Source: Geminicoccaceae bacterium (GTDB lineage: Bacteria > Pseudomonadota > Alphaproteobacteria > Geminicoccales > Geminicoccaceae). From it: DNA of 64,000 bases. A program made the position numbers and the translations under genes. Of this stretch, positions 1-9,318 are shown one piece after another (position 1 is the first letter of the stretch; the number at the start of each line of letters is the position of its first letter). Below the pieces are notes generated by a model. The model saw only the letters and a program-made list of their open reading frames with translations, did no database searches and was not told the origin of the DNA. The stretch is taken from NCBI GenBank assembly GCA_028285265.1, contig JANQPX010000078.1, forward strand, positions 44,570-108,569, written 5' to 3'.

Positions 1-167
1 CATACCTGATTTTGGAGCTCCCGCCTTTGTTTCTCGCTCATCTCCGCACGATCATTTTTGAGACCGACTTACGTCCAGCGTCGATATGTTTCACGTTCAA
101 AACGATCCAATGACATTCCGTAATCCCGCGCATCCGATGGTTACGCCTTAGGACCTGGTGCACGGAA

Positions 168-2189
168 TCATTCGAGCGGTGCTAAAATATCCATGGAATT
201 GGGCAGCCATAAAACGATGTCTGGGAATATCGTCAGGAGAATGATCACGATGATTTCCACGACAACAAAAGGGATGATTCCCCGATAAATCGTGGCCATG
301 GAGATATTGTATTTTTTCGCAACGCCATGGATGACGAAAACATTGATACCGATAGGCGGGGTGATCTGCCCCATCTCCATCATGATGACCATGATGACGC
401 CGAACCAAATCGGATCAAATCCAAGGCCGACGACCGTTGGGAATAGAATGGGCAATGTCAGCATCATCATGGGGATGATGTTCATGACCATTCCTAAGAC
501 CAGATAGAGCAGCAGGATAAGCACGTAGATGATGTAGCGTGATACATCCAAGCTGTTGAGGAAGTTGGCAAACGCGAGCGGAATGTCCGTTAGGGTGACG
601 AAGTATCCGAGCAATCCGACCCCGATCAGGATCGTGAAGATCATGGCGCTGGTCGTCGTGGCTTCAAGAAGTGCGTCGAACAGCTTTTGACGATTGAAAC
701 CCTTGGCAAACAAAGCAATCAGAAGCGCACCGCTTGCCCCAACACCGCCCGCTTCCGTGGGGGTCAAAACACCGGAATAAATGCCGCCAATAACGGCAGC
801 GAATAAGGCGCCGACAGGCCAGATGCTCAGTATCGACCACGCAATTTCATGGAGGGTGAACTTTTCGGATTTTGGGCCAAGCTTGGGATTGATGAGGCAC
901 TGAACATAGACCGCGAGTGCAAAACCGAGCGTCAAGATAATCCCTGGAATGATGCCGGCCATGAACATCTTACCGATCGATTGTTCGGTTATGATGCCGT
1001 ACACGACGAATCCGATACTGGGAGGGATCAGGATTCCAAGGGTCCCACCTGCCGCGACCGAACCGGTGGCCAGTGAATCGTCATAGTTGTATCTCTTCAT
1101 TTCCGGTATGGAAACGGATCCCATCGTCGCTGCCGAAGCGACGCTATCACCGCAGATAGCTGCAAAGCCACCACAGCCGGCCACGGTACCAACAGCAAGC
1201 CCGCCGGGCAGGCGCCCAAACACTTTAATGCCGGCGTTGTAGAGCTTCGCGCCGATCCCAGCGTGCAGGATCAAGAAACCCATCAACAAAAAGAAGGGGA
1301 TCACGACGAAGAAATAGACTGCAACGGCATCATAGGTGTTGATCTTCGCGACATTGTACGAGACTTCGCTGCCGATTAGATAAACCAATCCTGTCAGGCC
1401 GGCGAAGGCCATTGAAAATCCTACCGGAAACCCCAGCAGGAGAATGACCATCAAGAAAATCGTGTAGATGATGCCGATAACAGATGAGCTCAGATCCGGC
1501 GCAATCAGCTTCAGAATGTTGGCGGAGAAGATGCCGACAATCGCAGCCAGCACGATCACCCCGAACATGGTCCAGAAGTTCCCACGCTCCTTATAGTGCT
1601 GATAAAGACCGGATAAGTGTGAAAACAATAAGGCGACCAATGTCAGCGCTAGAAGCAAGGTCCCCACCGAAACGACCGTGTAAAGAAGCCAATAAGGCAT
1701 TCGAATTATATCTGAAACTTCCTCGCGCTCGAACGCTTCCCATGCGCGTGATGCGCTAAGCAAGCTCATTGCGCCGAAAATATAGGCCCCCCAAATGCTG
1801 AAGATGCTCTGCAAGATGCTGTTTACATGCGCAGAAAGCGACAGTGTTATGAGATCGACAGAGACGTGTTGGTTCTTGAGCATCGTGTAGGCGATGCTGA
1901 AAAATGCCATGAAAACTAGCATGAAGGTCTGGAGCTCGATCATTCCAGAAAGAGGGCTCCGGAAGACCAAGCGGCTGATCAAATCCACGACCATGGCGAT
2001 CGACATCAACAACGTCATAATCGCGGCTGCGTAGCAAAGATATCGGCAGATGGGGTCAAGAATCGCATGCGCGGCCCGAGCAACGACGCCGAACACGTCT
2101 TGCCCGAATTCTGGTTCAGCAGGTCCCCCGCTGGACTCGAGATGAGCGATGTCTAATGGATTGTCTGCACGCGAGTCATGATTTGCCAT
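168..2189 (-). CDS. TRAP transporter fused permease (DctQ-DctM)
   Basis: This is the membrane part of a tripartite ATP-independent periplasmic (TRAP) transporter, which imports an organic anion or sugar-like solute using an ion gradient and a periplasmic binding protein. The 673-residue product is a fusion: a DctQ-like four-helix region spans roughly residues 45-205, and a DctM-like region with many hydrophobic segments runs from about 210 to the end. Start: the frame could open at a TTG at 2192, but ATG 2189 follows a good GGGAGGA ribosome site. It lies downstream of its binding protein (2401-3477) and is probably last in the operon that begins with the SDR gene at 6215. The substrate cannot be read from the sequence; the neighbouring transketolase suggests a sugar or sugar acid. 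Confidence 0.93.
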   Translation of the reverse strand: MANHDSRADNPLDIAHLESSGGPAEPEFGQDVFGVVARAAHAILDPICRYLCYAAAIMTLLMSIAMVVDLISRLVFRSPLSGMIELQTFMLVFMAFFSIAYTMLKNQHVSVDLITLSLSAHVNSILQSIFSIWGAYIFGAMSLLSASRAWEAFEREEVSDIIRMPYWLLYTVVSVGTLLLALTLVALLFSHLSGLYQHYKERGNFWTMFGVIVLAAIVGIFSANILKLIAPDLSSSVIGIIYTIFLMVILLLGFPVGFSMAFAGLTGLVYLIGSEVSYNVAKINTYDAVAVYFFVVIPFFLLMGFLILHAGIGAKLYNAGIKVFGRLPGGLAVGTVAGCGGFAAICGDSVASAATMGSVSIPEMKRYNYDDSLATGSVAAGGTLGILIPPSIGFVVYGIITEQSIGKMFMAGIIPGIILTLGFALAVYVQCLINPKLGPKSEKFTLHEIAWSILSIWPVGALFAAVIGGIYSGVLTPTEAGGVGASGALLIALFAKGFNRQKLFDALLEATTTSAMIFTILIGVGLLGYFVTLTDIPLAFANFLNSLDVSRYIIYVLILLLYLVLGMVMNIIPMMMLTLPILFPTVVGLGFDPIWFGVIMVIMMEMGQITPPIGINVFVIHGVAKKYNISMATIYRGIIPFVVVEIIVIILLTIFPDIVLWLPNSMDILAPLE

Positions 2190-2400
2190 CAAACCTTCCT
2201 CCCGGAGCAGGTTCCCTGTCGCCTCATCTCAATGATGGCCTTCTTCGACGAACGCTGCCAAGGCGCCCTGACCCGATGGTTCCCTTTGGTGCCAACCGCC
2301 AACCCCAGCTAACTGAGCAGGTGCGTCGCCCAAGAACTGTGATTGGCGGTTTGCTCAGACCTCGTTGAGTTGCTTAATACTCCTTACACTCAATCCGGCT

Positions 2401-3477
2401 CTACTCTTGCCAACTGTCGCCCCACCATTCGGCGGAAGTGTACTCCATGCCCTTAAACTCAGCGGTATACTCCTGAATCTTTGCGAGGATCGCCTCACCA
2501 TCAATACCCTTGCTTTCCATGGTCTTCATCCACTCGTCGTAAGCAGGGCGTGCAGCCTCGACCCATTTCGCCTTTTCTTCTGGTGGGAGGGTGATGATGT
2601 TGTCACCACGACCTTCCATTTTGCGGACGGAAGAGGCTCTGCGATTGTCAACAATGGCACCCGTGAAGTTGGTGAGTTCGTTTTCCATGGAACGGAAAAT
2701 TTCTTGTTGCTCTGGCGTGAGCTTGTCCCAGGCCTGCTGCGACATCGTCATGGGAATCATGACGAACGGTCCGCCCACAAGTGAATGATTACTGGTGTGA
2801 TCGGTCATCTTCCATTTGATCATGGGTGCTGTTGGGAACCAGATACCATCGATGGCCTTGCGTTGTAGCGACACATAGAGGTCTTCCAGCTTTATGTTTC
2901 TTGGCGTCGCCCCAAGCATCTCACTGTAGGTCACGCCTGATTTCGAGAAGGCCCCAATCTCCAGACCTTGCAGATCTTCTAGAGTCTCAACCGGTGCAAC
3001 ATCTTTATGAATGTGCAGATTGAAAAAGTCCGATACGTGGAAACCAAGCGGTACCAAACCTTCGAACTCCGCTTGAATTTCAGGAATGTTATGAAACGCC
3101 TTCTGGAAAACGTGGGTCGCCTCAACCGTGCTGTCGAACTGGAACGGCAGGGTCATGACGTGGGTTGCCGGGAACAAGCTTTCCTGGGTGAAGAGGCCTG
3201 TTGTCACTACCAAATCGACCAGTCCTGACTTCAGACCGTCGACAGTTTGCGGGGCTTTCACAAGTGTGCCGCCGTGAAACCACCTAAATGTCAGTTCTCC
3301 GTTGGTCCGTTTCTCGATTTCCTTGAGGTAGGGCTTATAGACGTACTCGACGAGGTAATGCGATTCGGGCTCGTAACTACCGACCTTGATTTCCATCTGA
3401 GCTGATGCAATCGGCGTTGCAAATGCCGTTATTGCGCCAGCGAGCCCAAAGGCCTTGGTCCGTGTCATGAGCTTCAT
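2401..3477 (-). CDS. TRAP transporter substrate-binding protein (DctP family)
   Basis: This is the periplasmic solute receptor for the fused permease at 168-2189. The 358-residue protein begins with a signal peptide (about residues 1-26, ending ASA-QM) and then shows DctP-family features, including the VGSYEPESHYL start of the mature chain and the conserved middle region around residues 165-230 where the family's ligand-binding arginine usually lies. ATG 3477 is preceded by a strong AAGGAGGAGGAG ribosome site, so expression should be high, as is usual for binding proteins. It lies 208 bp upstream of the permease and 78 bp downstream of the split transketolase. The ligand is unknown. Confidence 0.92.
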   Translation of the reverse strand: MKLMTRTKAFGLAGAITAFATPIASAQMEIKVGSYEPESHYLVEYVYKPYLKEIEKRTNGELTFRWFHGGTLVKAPQTVDGLKSGLVDLVVTTGLFTQESLFPATHVMTLPFQFDSTVEATHVFQKAFHNIPEIQAEFEGLVPLGFHVSDFFNLHIHKDVAPVETLEDLQGLEIGAFSKSGVTYSEMLGATPRNIKLEDLYVSLQRKAIDGIWFPTAPMIKWKMTDHTSNHSLVGGPFVMIPMTMSQQAWDKLTPEQQEIFRSMENELTNFTGAIVDNRRASSVRKMEGRGDNIITLPPEEKAKWVEAARPAYDEWMKTMESKGIDGEAILAKIQEYTAEFKGMEYTSAEWWGDSWQE

Positions 3478-3555
3478 TTTCTCCTCCTCCTTGATGAACT
3501 CTTAGGTTTTTGCGCGTTCAATCGTCTCAACTACGCCCCTAGCCGTCGGATCGTC

Positions 3556-4431
3556 TCAGCCAAGTGCCGCCAATTCGGCTTCGAGTTTTTCGATCGTGGC
3601 GAGGATTTCGTTCCAACCGGTCTCCCACTGAAGGCGCCCTGTGTCCCAACGACCGTCCTTTCCGACGAAATGGGCAAAGGGAATAGCGTCCTGATAAACT
3701 TTGATGCCGGCAAAAATTTTGGTGTCGGCAATCATGGCGTAAGGCTTGTCCTTGACTCCCCGTGCCTCCTCGAAAGCATCGAGAACCTCGGGGATGCTAT
3801 TGCCGTTGATCTGGCGGGCATGGAAGCCAAAGGCCTCCATCTTTTCCCGGATCGGCTCTACGGCCATGACGTCTGATGTCTTGCCTGTCGCGCCCAAGTC
3901 GTTGTTGTCGATGATGATGATGAAATTCGAGAGCTCGTAGTGGGCGGCAAACATGAAGGCTTCCCAGACGCTGCCCTCGTGCAGCTCGCCGTCAGAGAGC
4001 AGGCAGATCACCCGCTTGTCGGCGCCGTTCTTGCGCTCGCCAAGCGCGATCCCTGCCGCCTGTGATACACCCGTGCCGAGCGAACCTGACGTTATCTCGA
4101 AGCCGCGGGCCCACTCAATTGGACTTTGGTCGATTGGCGAGCCGTCAGCTCCCATGGTTCGAAGATCGTCCATGGAATAGATCCCCATCTCTGCCATGGC
4201 CGCATAATTGATGATGGTGTCGTGCCCATTCGAGTTAACGAATCGGTCATAGTACCAACCATCACCATCTGGGCGCATTTCATCGAAGTAGATACAAGCA
4301 CCCACATCGGCGAGAGCAACGCCCTGCCCTGCATAACCACCGCGTTGCATGCAGATATCGACAACGTTACGGCGTATTTTGGCTGCCCAAAGCTCCAGGG
4401 TCTTGAGGCGCTTCTCGGAGTTGCTTCTCAT
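3556..4431 (-). CDS. Transketolase, N-terminal (TPP-binding) subunit
   Basis: This is the thiamine-diphosphate-binding half of a two-subunit transketolase, which moves a two-carbon ketol group between sugar phosphates. The 291-residue product has the TPP motif SDGELHEGSVWEAF followed by IIIIDNND, matching the GDG(X)n-NN pattern with Ser in the first place. ATG 4431 overlaps the stop of the C-terminal subunit gene as ATGA, which argues for translational coupling and 1:1 subunits, and fixes the start against a longer reading that opens at 4521. Split transketolases next to TRAP genes are usually catabolic rather than central-metabolism copies. Confidence 0.92.
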   Translation of the reverse strand: MRSNSEKRLKTLELWAAKIRRNVVDICMQRGGYAGQGVALADVGACIYFDEMRPDGDGWYYDRFVNSNGHDTIINYAAMAEMGIYSMDDLRTMGADGSPIDQSPIEWARGFEITSGSLGTGVSQAAGIALGERKNGADKRVICLLSDGELHEGSVWEAFMFAAHYELSNFIIIIDNNDLGATGKTSDVMAVEPIREKMEAFGFHARQINGNSIPEVLDAFEEARGVKDKPYAMIADTKIFAGIKVYQDAIPFAHFVGKDGRWDTGRLQWETGWNEILATIEKLEAELAALG

Positions 4432-5375
4432 GGCATGACCTCCTCGATCCGCTTCGCCAGGGCTGCTGCATCCAAACCGAAGTGCGCCCGAATGTGTCTG
4501 ATCGATCCGCCCGGCGCCCAACTATCCGGCACACCAATGCGGGTAATGCGTGGGCCACGGCCGACCTTCGAGGTGATCTCGCTGACTAGCCCGCCTAGGC
4601 CCGTCGATATCTGGTGATTTTCGACGGTCACGATCTGATCATGAGCGAAGCAGTAGTCGATGATTTCCTGCTCGTTCACGGGTTTGATCGTGGGCACATG
4701 GAGCAGCGAGTGATCGACACCACGTTCGATCAAAATGTCAGACGCCTCAACCGCCCATTGCGATGCGTGGCCACACGCGATGACGCCCACACCACTGCCT
4801 ATGCGTAAAGGGTAGGTTTTTCCCAATTCGAACTTGAACGTCTTGGGATCAAGAATCCGCGGTGTGGTTCCCCGATGCCCGCGCATGTAGACAAGACCAG
4901 GCGTGTCGCAGGCGACATCGAGCGCCTGGGCAAAATCTGTAACATCCATCGGATCGATTACCGTCGCATAGGGCACTGCCCGCAACATGCCGAGGTCTTC
5001 GGTGCCCTGATGGTGAATCGGCGCCGGACTGGCGATGCCGGGCGTGAAGCCCATCACGATGCCAGTGTTGCTGCTGGTGCCCATGCAGATCACCATTTGA
5101 TCGAAACAGCGACGTGAGGCATAGCTGCCGAAAGTGGTCGCTACAGGCACGAAGCCTGCCTTCGCCAACCCGGCGGCTACGCCGACCAGGTTTTGTTCCG
5201 CCATGCCCACTTCGACATACTGTTCGGGAAGCTCCTTACAAACACGGAAGAGGTCGACATATTGGCTGAGATCGGCACTCATCATGATGACGTTCTTACG
5301 TCGGTTGCACAGATCGAAGCTGATGTCGTCAAAGGCTGAACTTTGGTGCGAACGATCGTCTGTTGCTAAAAGCAT
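4428..5375 (-). CDS. Transketolase, C-terminal subunit
   Basis: The 315-residue product supplies the pyrimidine-binding and C-terminal domains that complete the enzyme encoded with 3556-4431. The segment VEVGMAEQNLVGVAAGLA contains the conserved Glu that activates thiamine diphosphate. The C-terminal third (from about residue 190) matches the transketolase C domain. The gene overlaps the N-terminal subunit gene by four bases and follows the SDR gene after 69 bp. It is slightly shorter than a full-length transketolase's equivalent region, as expected for a separate subunit. Confidence 0.92.
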   Translation of the reverse strand: MLLATDDRSHQSSAFDDISFDLCNRRKNVIMMSADLSQYVDLFRVCKELPEQYVEVGMAEQNLVGVAAGLAKAGFVPVATTFGSYASRRCFDQMVICMGTSSNTGIVMGFTPGIASPAPIHHQGTEDLGMLRAVPYATVIDPMDVTDFAQALDVACDTPGLVYMRGHRGTTPRILDPKTFKFELGKTYPLRIGSGVGVIACGHASQWAVEASDILIERGVDHSLLHVPTIKPVNEQEIIDYCFAHDQIVTVENHQISTGLGGLVSEITSKVGRGPRITRIGVPDSWAPGGSIRHIRAHFGLDAAALAKRIEEVMP

Positions 5376-5444
5376 CTTTTGACTACCCTCACCGCTTCCA
5401 ACGAGATGGTTGGTGCCAATCGGGCACCTCGCTTTCGATCTTGC

Positions 5445-6215
5445 TCAAACGGAACCCGCAACATTGAAGCCCCCCCCACCAGCATCAATGTGAGCGCCAG
5501 TGACCAATGACGATGACGGAGACATCAGCCAAAGCGCGATCTCGGCAATTTCCTCGGGTTGCCCAAGCCGTCCCATTGGAATGGAGTCTTCGACCGCTTT
5601 CTTGAGTTCCGGATCGGCTTCGAGCCCTCTAGTCATCGCAGTCGCGACAGCGCCGGGGCGGACGGTGTTTACCCGGATGCCTTCGCGCGCCACTTCTTTT
5701 GCGAACCCTTTAGTAAATACGTCGACGGCCCCTTTCGAAGCCGCATAAACGCTGTGCCCGGGTCGTCCGCCGATCGTTGCGGCCATTGACGAGACATTGA
5801 CGATTGATCCACCGCGGCCGCCAGAACGGGTCGACATATGGCGTGCAGCTTCGCGGCAGCAGATCATGAGTCCCGTGACGTTGATCGACATCAGCTTGCT
5901 GACGGCGGCAAAGTCCAGATCACGCACCAGCGCGCCCGTGAAAATTCCTGCAGCATGAAAAACGCCAGTCGGAGGGCCAAATCGCTCGACTGCTGCTTGG
6001 TAGGCTGAAACGATTTCCGTTTCTTGCGACACGTCTGCGGCGCAGAAAGCAGCCTCGCCACCCGATGATATAATGTCGTCGATCAACCCCGCAGCAGTGT
6101 CTCGCTCCGCTTCGAGCGAGATGATCGATACGGCGTAGCCGTGACGTGCGGCAAGTCGGGCCGTCTCCATGCCCATGCCGCCAGCCCCCCCTGAGATGAG
6201 GCAATGTTGGTTCAC
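5445..6215 (-). CDS. SDR family NAD(P)-dependent oxidoreductase
   Basis: This is a short-chain dehydrogenase/reductase of 256 residues, likely oxidising or reducing a sugar, polyol or hydroxy acid. The cofactor motif SGGAGGMG lies at about residues 8-15, the FHAAGI motif at 86-91 stands in for NNAG, the catalytic Ser is in NVSS and the YAASK motif carries Tyr and Lys. The start is GTG 6215 behind a GGGGGAGGG purine run; the next ATG falls inside the glycine motif and would destroy it. It is the first gene of the operon running to the TRAP permease and sits 88 bp downstream of a perfect palindrome that matches one before the GntR gene. Confidence 0.9.
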   Translation of the reverse strand: MNQHCLISGGAGGMGMETARLAARHGYAVSIISLEAERDTAAGLIDDIISSGGEAAFCAADVSQETEIVSAYQAAVERFGPPTGVFHAAGIFTGALVRDLDFAAVSKLMSINVTGLMICCREAARHMSTRSGGRGGSIVNVSSMAATIGGRPGHSVYAASKGAVDVFTKGFAKEVAREGIRVNTVRPGAVATAMTRGLEADPELKKAVEDSIPMGRLGQPEEIAEIALWLMSPSSSLVTGAHIDAGGGGFNVAGSV

Positions 6216-6548
6216 CCCACCCTCCCCCTTTGTTGCACCTCTACCCTCATCGGCGTTTCGGCACGCGGGTTACTAAAGGATGTTGCTTAGAGGTAAGACG
6301 TCAGAGGTCTGACCTCTCAGTCGACGGTAGCCAGCGACTCGTGCCCTGTCAAGCGACATCGTTGGAGTGGCTTTGCATCGGGATAGCCCCGAACAACGTG
6401 CTATCGGTTGAGCCAGGTGTGCTTGATGAAACGTTGGAGGGCTGACACCAGGTGTCGCAGATGAAGCGGACAGTTACATCAAATCAATGGATACATGGAC
6501 GGTGTTCGTCTGCTAGCGTCGATCAAACGTCAGCGTTCAACAACAACC
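6216..6548. promoter_or_regulatory. Operon promoter region between GntR regulator and SDR gene
   Basis: This 333-bp stretch has no convincing gene. It holds the likely promoter of the SDR-transketolase-TRAP operon and the palindrome at 6303-6317. A partial copy of the same half-site (AGAGGTAAGAC) lies just beside it, ending near 6299. Confidence 0.6.
6303..6317. promoter_or_regulatory. Predicted GntR operator (operon copy)
   Basis: The sequence reads AGAGGTC-T-GACCTCT, a perfect 7+1+7 inverted repeat, 86-88 bp upstream of the SDR start. The same palindrome with A in the centre occurs at 7419-7433 before the GntR gene. Two copies of one palindrome before a regulator and before its neighbouring operon is the expected layout for that regulator's binding sites. 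The assignment to the GntR protein is inferred. Confidence 0.8.
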
Positions 6549-7379
6549 CTACAGCCGGCTCAGATGCGAGCTTATACTCGTGGGCGGCATATGCTTTTCA
6601 GAAGACTGCAGTATGCTGTCACGAAAGTTGATGGCCGCTGGACGTTCTGCCGAAAACCGCATATCGACGCGGGATGGAAGGTACCAGTTCGTCGTGTAAC
6701 TGACGATCGTTCCACGGTCGGTATAGGTTGTATATTCGGCCAGAAGGGTTGGCTCGTCTTCTCTTACCTCCAGAGCATCCGCCGTATCTTTGGGCGCGGG
6801 AACAACTGAAAGGCGCCCATCCGATTTTGCAAGGGTACTTTTTAACTGATCCTGAAACATTGAAAGAAGCGTATTATTCAGAGCATCGAAGCCAGTTGCA
6901 TCGAAATTCACGCCTTCAATCAGTGCGGGAATCGCGTCGATGGTTCGTTGAACCGGTAGCTTGTTGGCCCTAACAACACGATCGACGATCCAGAATTTGT
7001 CGCCTTCGCCGATATCCAACAACTGTCCAACAACTGAGTCAGCACTGCTCAACCGGACTGACACGTCCGACGCACTTGGCTCTTGTCCGCTCTCCCGAAT
7101 GAGCGCGGTTGCACTTCGAATATGTGGCAATGGTAGAAGCACGGACCGCTTGTAGTCCGCAAGATCCTGGCGCTTGCGAACGATCGTGCCCACACCCCAT
7201 TTCTTTTCAATCAGGCCTGCCTGCCAAAGCTGGCCGAATGCTTCACGGAGTTTTGGCCTGCTTACGCCCAAGCTTTCGGCCAGCTTGACCTCGGACGGCA
7301 ATCGATCGCCGTCATTGAACTCGGTTTCAATGATCTTTCGAAGGCGGGTGGTGATCTCGGTTGTGCTACTTTGATCCAT
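6549..7379 (-). CDS. GntR family transcriptional regulator with UTRA domain (HutC subfamily)
   Basis: This is a probable repressor of the adjacent catabolic operon. The N-terminal winged helix-turn-helix (about residues 5-70) carries the family pattern DRLPSEVKLAESLGVSRPKLREA, and the C-terminal part (about 90-245) fits a UTRA ligand-sensing domain. ATG 7379 gives 276 residues; an in-frame ATG at 7388 would add three. The gene has its own palindrome at 7419-7433, 40 bp upstream, so autoregulation is likely. The inducer is presumably the TRAP substrate or a metabolite of it. Confidence 0.88.
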   Translation of the reverse strand: MDQSSTTEITTRLRKIIETEFNDGDRLPSEVKLAESLGVSRPKLREAFGQLWQAGLIEKKWGVGTIVRKRQDLADYKRSVLLPLPHIRSATALIRESGQEPSASDVSVRLSSADSVVGQLLDIGEGDKFWIVDRVVRANKLPVQRTIDAIPALIEGVNFDATGFDALNNTLLSMFQDQLKSTLAKSDGRLSVVPAPKDTADALEVREDEPTLLAEYTTYTDRGTIVSYTTNWYLPSRVDMRFSAERPAAINFRDSILQSSEKHMPPTSISSHLSRL

Positions 7380-7418
7380 AGACCGCATGCTAGTTTTCCG
7401 AAGCCGAGCCCAAATTTA

Positions 7419-7433
7419 AGAGGTCAGACCTCT
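7419..7433. promoter_or_regulatory. Predicted GntR operator (autoregulatory copy)
   Basis: The sequence is AGAGGTC-A-GACCTCT, a perfect palindrome that differs from the one at 6303-6317 only in its central base. It lies 31-40 bp upstream of the GntR start codon, where it would overlap the promoter. Confidence 0.8.
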
Positions 7434-7622
7434 CCGACTCGTATCCGATACATCCATGACTAGCAAGTCTGACGATCAATGCGGAGTGTCGCAGTTTCGT
7501 GCGGCCGAGAGTGCAAGGCGAACGACCCGAACCCTTGAATTGCAACCCTGCGCATTCCGATTGCATCTCCTAAGAGCGCGACTGGGCGTTGTGTCACCTG
7601 CTGTTTCCAAGCCAGATCTGTG

Positions 7623-7991
7623 TCAAGCAGCGTCTGCGGTCGAACCATCTTTCGCTGCTTCGGCAAAGCGTCGCGCTTTGAATTCGCTGCCCCAAAACTG
7701 CATTGCGTGGATGATCGGCTCCAGTGATCGACCAAAATCCGTGACCTCATACTCGACCCGAGGGGGGACCTCGGCAAAGACGTGTCGGGAAATCACGCCA
7801 TCCTCTTCCAGCTGGCGCAGTTGCAGCGTGATCATCCGCTGCGTGGCGTTTGGGGCTAGGCGGCATAGCTCACCAAATCGCTTGCGACCGCTCAGCAAGC
7901 GGCAAATCAAGATGGGCTTCCAGCGACCGCCAATCACGCTCAGCGTGGCTTCAACATCGCAGCCGGTTCTCCAGTTGTACTCCCGTGCCAT
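7623..7991 (-). CDS. HxlR family transcriptional regulator
   Basis: This is a small winged-helix regulator of the HxlR type (122 residues), a family that often senses electrophiles or aldehydes. The family signatures GGRWKPILICRLL, RFGELCRLAPNATQRMITLQLRQLEEDG and VEYEVTDFGRSL are all present. A single Cys in the first motif (RTGCDVEATL) is at the place where redox-sensing members carry their sensor Cys. ATG 7991 is preceded by GGAGAG at good spacing; a start at 8015 is possible but less well supported. It is divergent from the reductase gene at 8109 and probably controls it. Confidence 0.9.
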   Translation of the reverse strand: MAREYNWRTGCDVEATLSVIGGRWKPILICRLLSGRKRFGELCRLAPNATQRMITLQLRQLEEDGVISRHVFAEVPPRVEYEVTDFGRSLEPIIHAMQFWGSEFKARRFAEAAKDGSTADAA

Positions 7992-8015
7992 ATCACTCTC
8001 CGCAAGGCCTAACAT

Positions 8016-8108
8016 TCTCTATACTTACAAAAATGTGGGTACTTGTGAATTTTTCTATAAGTGCTCAATGTCTTGATAACATACGAAATGCCAATCTTGG
8101 GGATAGAG
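8016..8108. promoter_or_regulatory. Divergent promoter between HxlR regulator and zinc-type reductase
   Basis: This AT-rich gap contains TACTT twice (near 8021 and 8039) and AAGTGC in inverted orientation near 8059. HxlR proteins such as YodB bind TACT-containing repeats, so this is a reasonable place for the regulator's site. The exact boundaries are uncertain. Confidence 0.4.
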
Positions 8109-9122
8109 ATGAAGGCTCTTGGATATACAGACCGCGGACCGATTTCAGCTGACAGTTCAGTTGTTAACGTCGAAGCTGACATGCCAGAAGCTGGTCCAAG
8201 GGACTTGGTCGTAGATGTCCGAGGCGTGTCGGTAAACCCGGTTGACGTTAAGGTGCGTGCGAACCGGCAGCCCGAGGGTGGTCCCCGTGTTTTGGGCTTT
8301 GACGCAGCGGGCGTCGTCACGGCGGTTGGCGAAGAGGTCACTGGCTTTAAAGTCGGCGACGAAGTGATGTACGCTGGCGAATTCACGCGTCCTGGCTCCA
8401 ACGCGGAGTTTCAAGCAGTCGACGAACGGCTGGTTGGACGAAAGCCGTCTTCCATTGGTTTCGCCGACGCAGCTGCATTGCCTCTAACCTCCATCACGGC
8501 CTGGGAGATCTTGTTTGACAGCTTCGGCCTGGCTGAAAATGGAGGCACAGGAGAAGCGCTCCTTGTAGTCGGCGGCGCCGGCGGTGTCGGCTCGATCCTT
8601 ATCCAACTTGCCAAGCAACTGACGGCTCTGACAGTCGTTGCGACAGCATCGCGCCCAGACACCGTCGAATGGGTGAAGAAGATGGGCGCCGACCATGTGG
8701 TGAACCATCGTAATCCGCTCAATGACGAAATGAAGATGCTTGGCATCTCGCCGCACTACGTTGCTGCTCTGACGGCCACCGATCAGCACTTCGACGCCAT
8801 CGTCGATCTCATCAAGCCGCGCGGACATATCGCGATGATCGACGATCCACAAAACCTGAACATCGGGGCAATCAAGCTTAAAGCTTTAACGTTCAGTTGG
8901 GAGTTCATGTTCGCAAGGTCGATGTTCAAGGCCGACGATATGGGTGTGCAGGGCGAACTCCTGACCAGGGTTGCCGAACTAGTCGACGCGGGAAAAGTCA
9001 TCTCAACAGTGAACAACCACGCCGGCAAGTTGAGCGTTGATAACTTGCGCAGTGCACTAAGCCTCCAGGAGAGCGGTACTGCTATTGGCAAAACCGTCCT
9101 TGATGGCGTTTTGGAGGCTTAA
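8109..9122 (+). CDS. Zinc-type alcohol dehydrogenase-like / quinone oxidoreductase
   Basis: This is an MDR-superfamily NAD(P)H oxidoreductase of 337 residues. The N-terminal GroES-like fold is followed by the nucleotide-binding motif VVGGAGGVGSILIQLAKQL at about residues 155-173. No zinc-binding Cys cluster is visible, so it probably belongs to the zinc-free quinone oxidoreductase/ZADH group that reduces quinones or enones. ATG 8109 follows a purine-rich GGGGATAGAG; a GTG at 8061 opens the frame earlier but lacks a site. Divergence from an HxlR regulator is the usual arrangement for such detoxification enzymes. Confidence 0.9.
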   Translation: MKALGYTDRGPISADSSVVNVEADMPEAGPRDLVVDVRGVSVNPVDVKVRANRQPEGGPRVLGFDAAGVVTAVGEEVTGFKVGDEVMYAGEFTRPGSNAEFQAVDERLVGRKPSSIGFADAAALPLTSITAWEILFDSFGLAENGGTGEALLVVGGAGGVGSILIQLAKQLTALTVVATASRPDTVEWVKKMGADHVVNHRNPLNDEMKMLGISPHYVAALTATDQHFDAIVDLIKPRGHIAMIDDPQNLNIGAIKLKALTFSWEFMFARSMFKADDMGVQGELLTRVAELVDAGKVISTVNNHAGKLSVDNLRSALSLQESGTAIGKTVLDGVLEA

Positions 9123-9318
9123 CTCTGGGCGCCCCTAGGGGGCGATCAAGCGCTGTCCACAGTCGTCATTCGTGTCGGCCCAAACATGGCGATCAGCGGA
9201 GTTCAGAAAAAGTAATGTAAAGCCAAAGAGAGATAGGGCGGCGGCCTCTCGATCATGAGCAGGCGCAGCGGCCCGAGCCATTGGTCGACGCAATTTATGT
9301 GGAAAGGGAACCTTCCTG

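Noticed and set aside
1..167. Possible gene fragment at the left edge
   Set aside because: No frame with recognisable protein features runs across the left edge; it looks like intergenic sequence after the TRAP permease.
3556..5375. Sulfoquinovose (SqwGH-type) sulfo-transketolase pathway
   Set aside because: Split transketolase alone is not specific; no sulfosugar isomerase, sulfoquinovosidase or sulfonate exporter is present, so a named pathway would be a guess.
7456..8076. 206-codon open frame on the plus strand opposite the HxlR gene
   Set aside because: It is antisense to a gene with clear family motifs; its translation is rich in Arg, Ser and Cys without recognisable domains.
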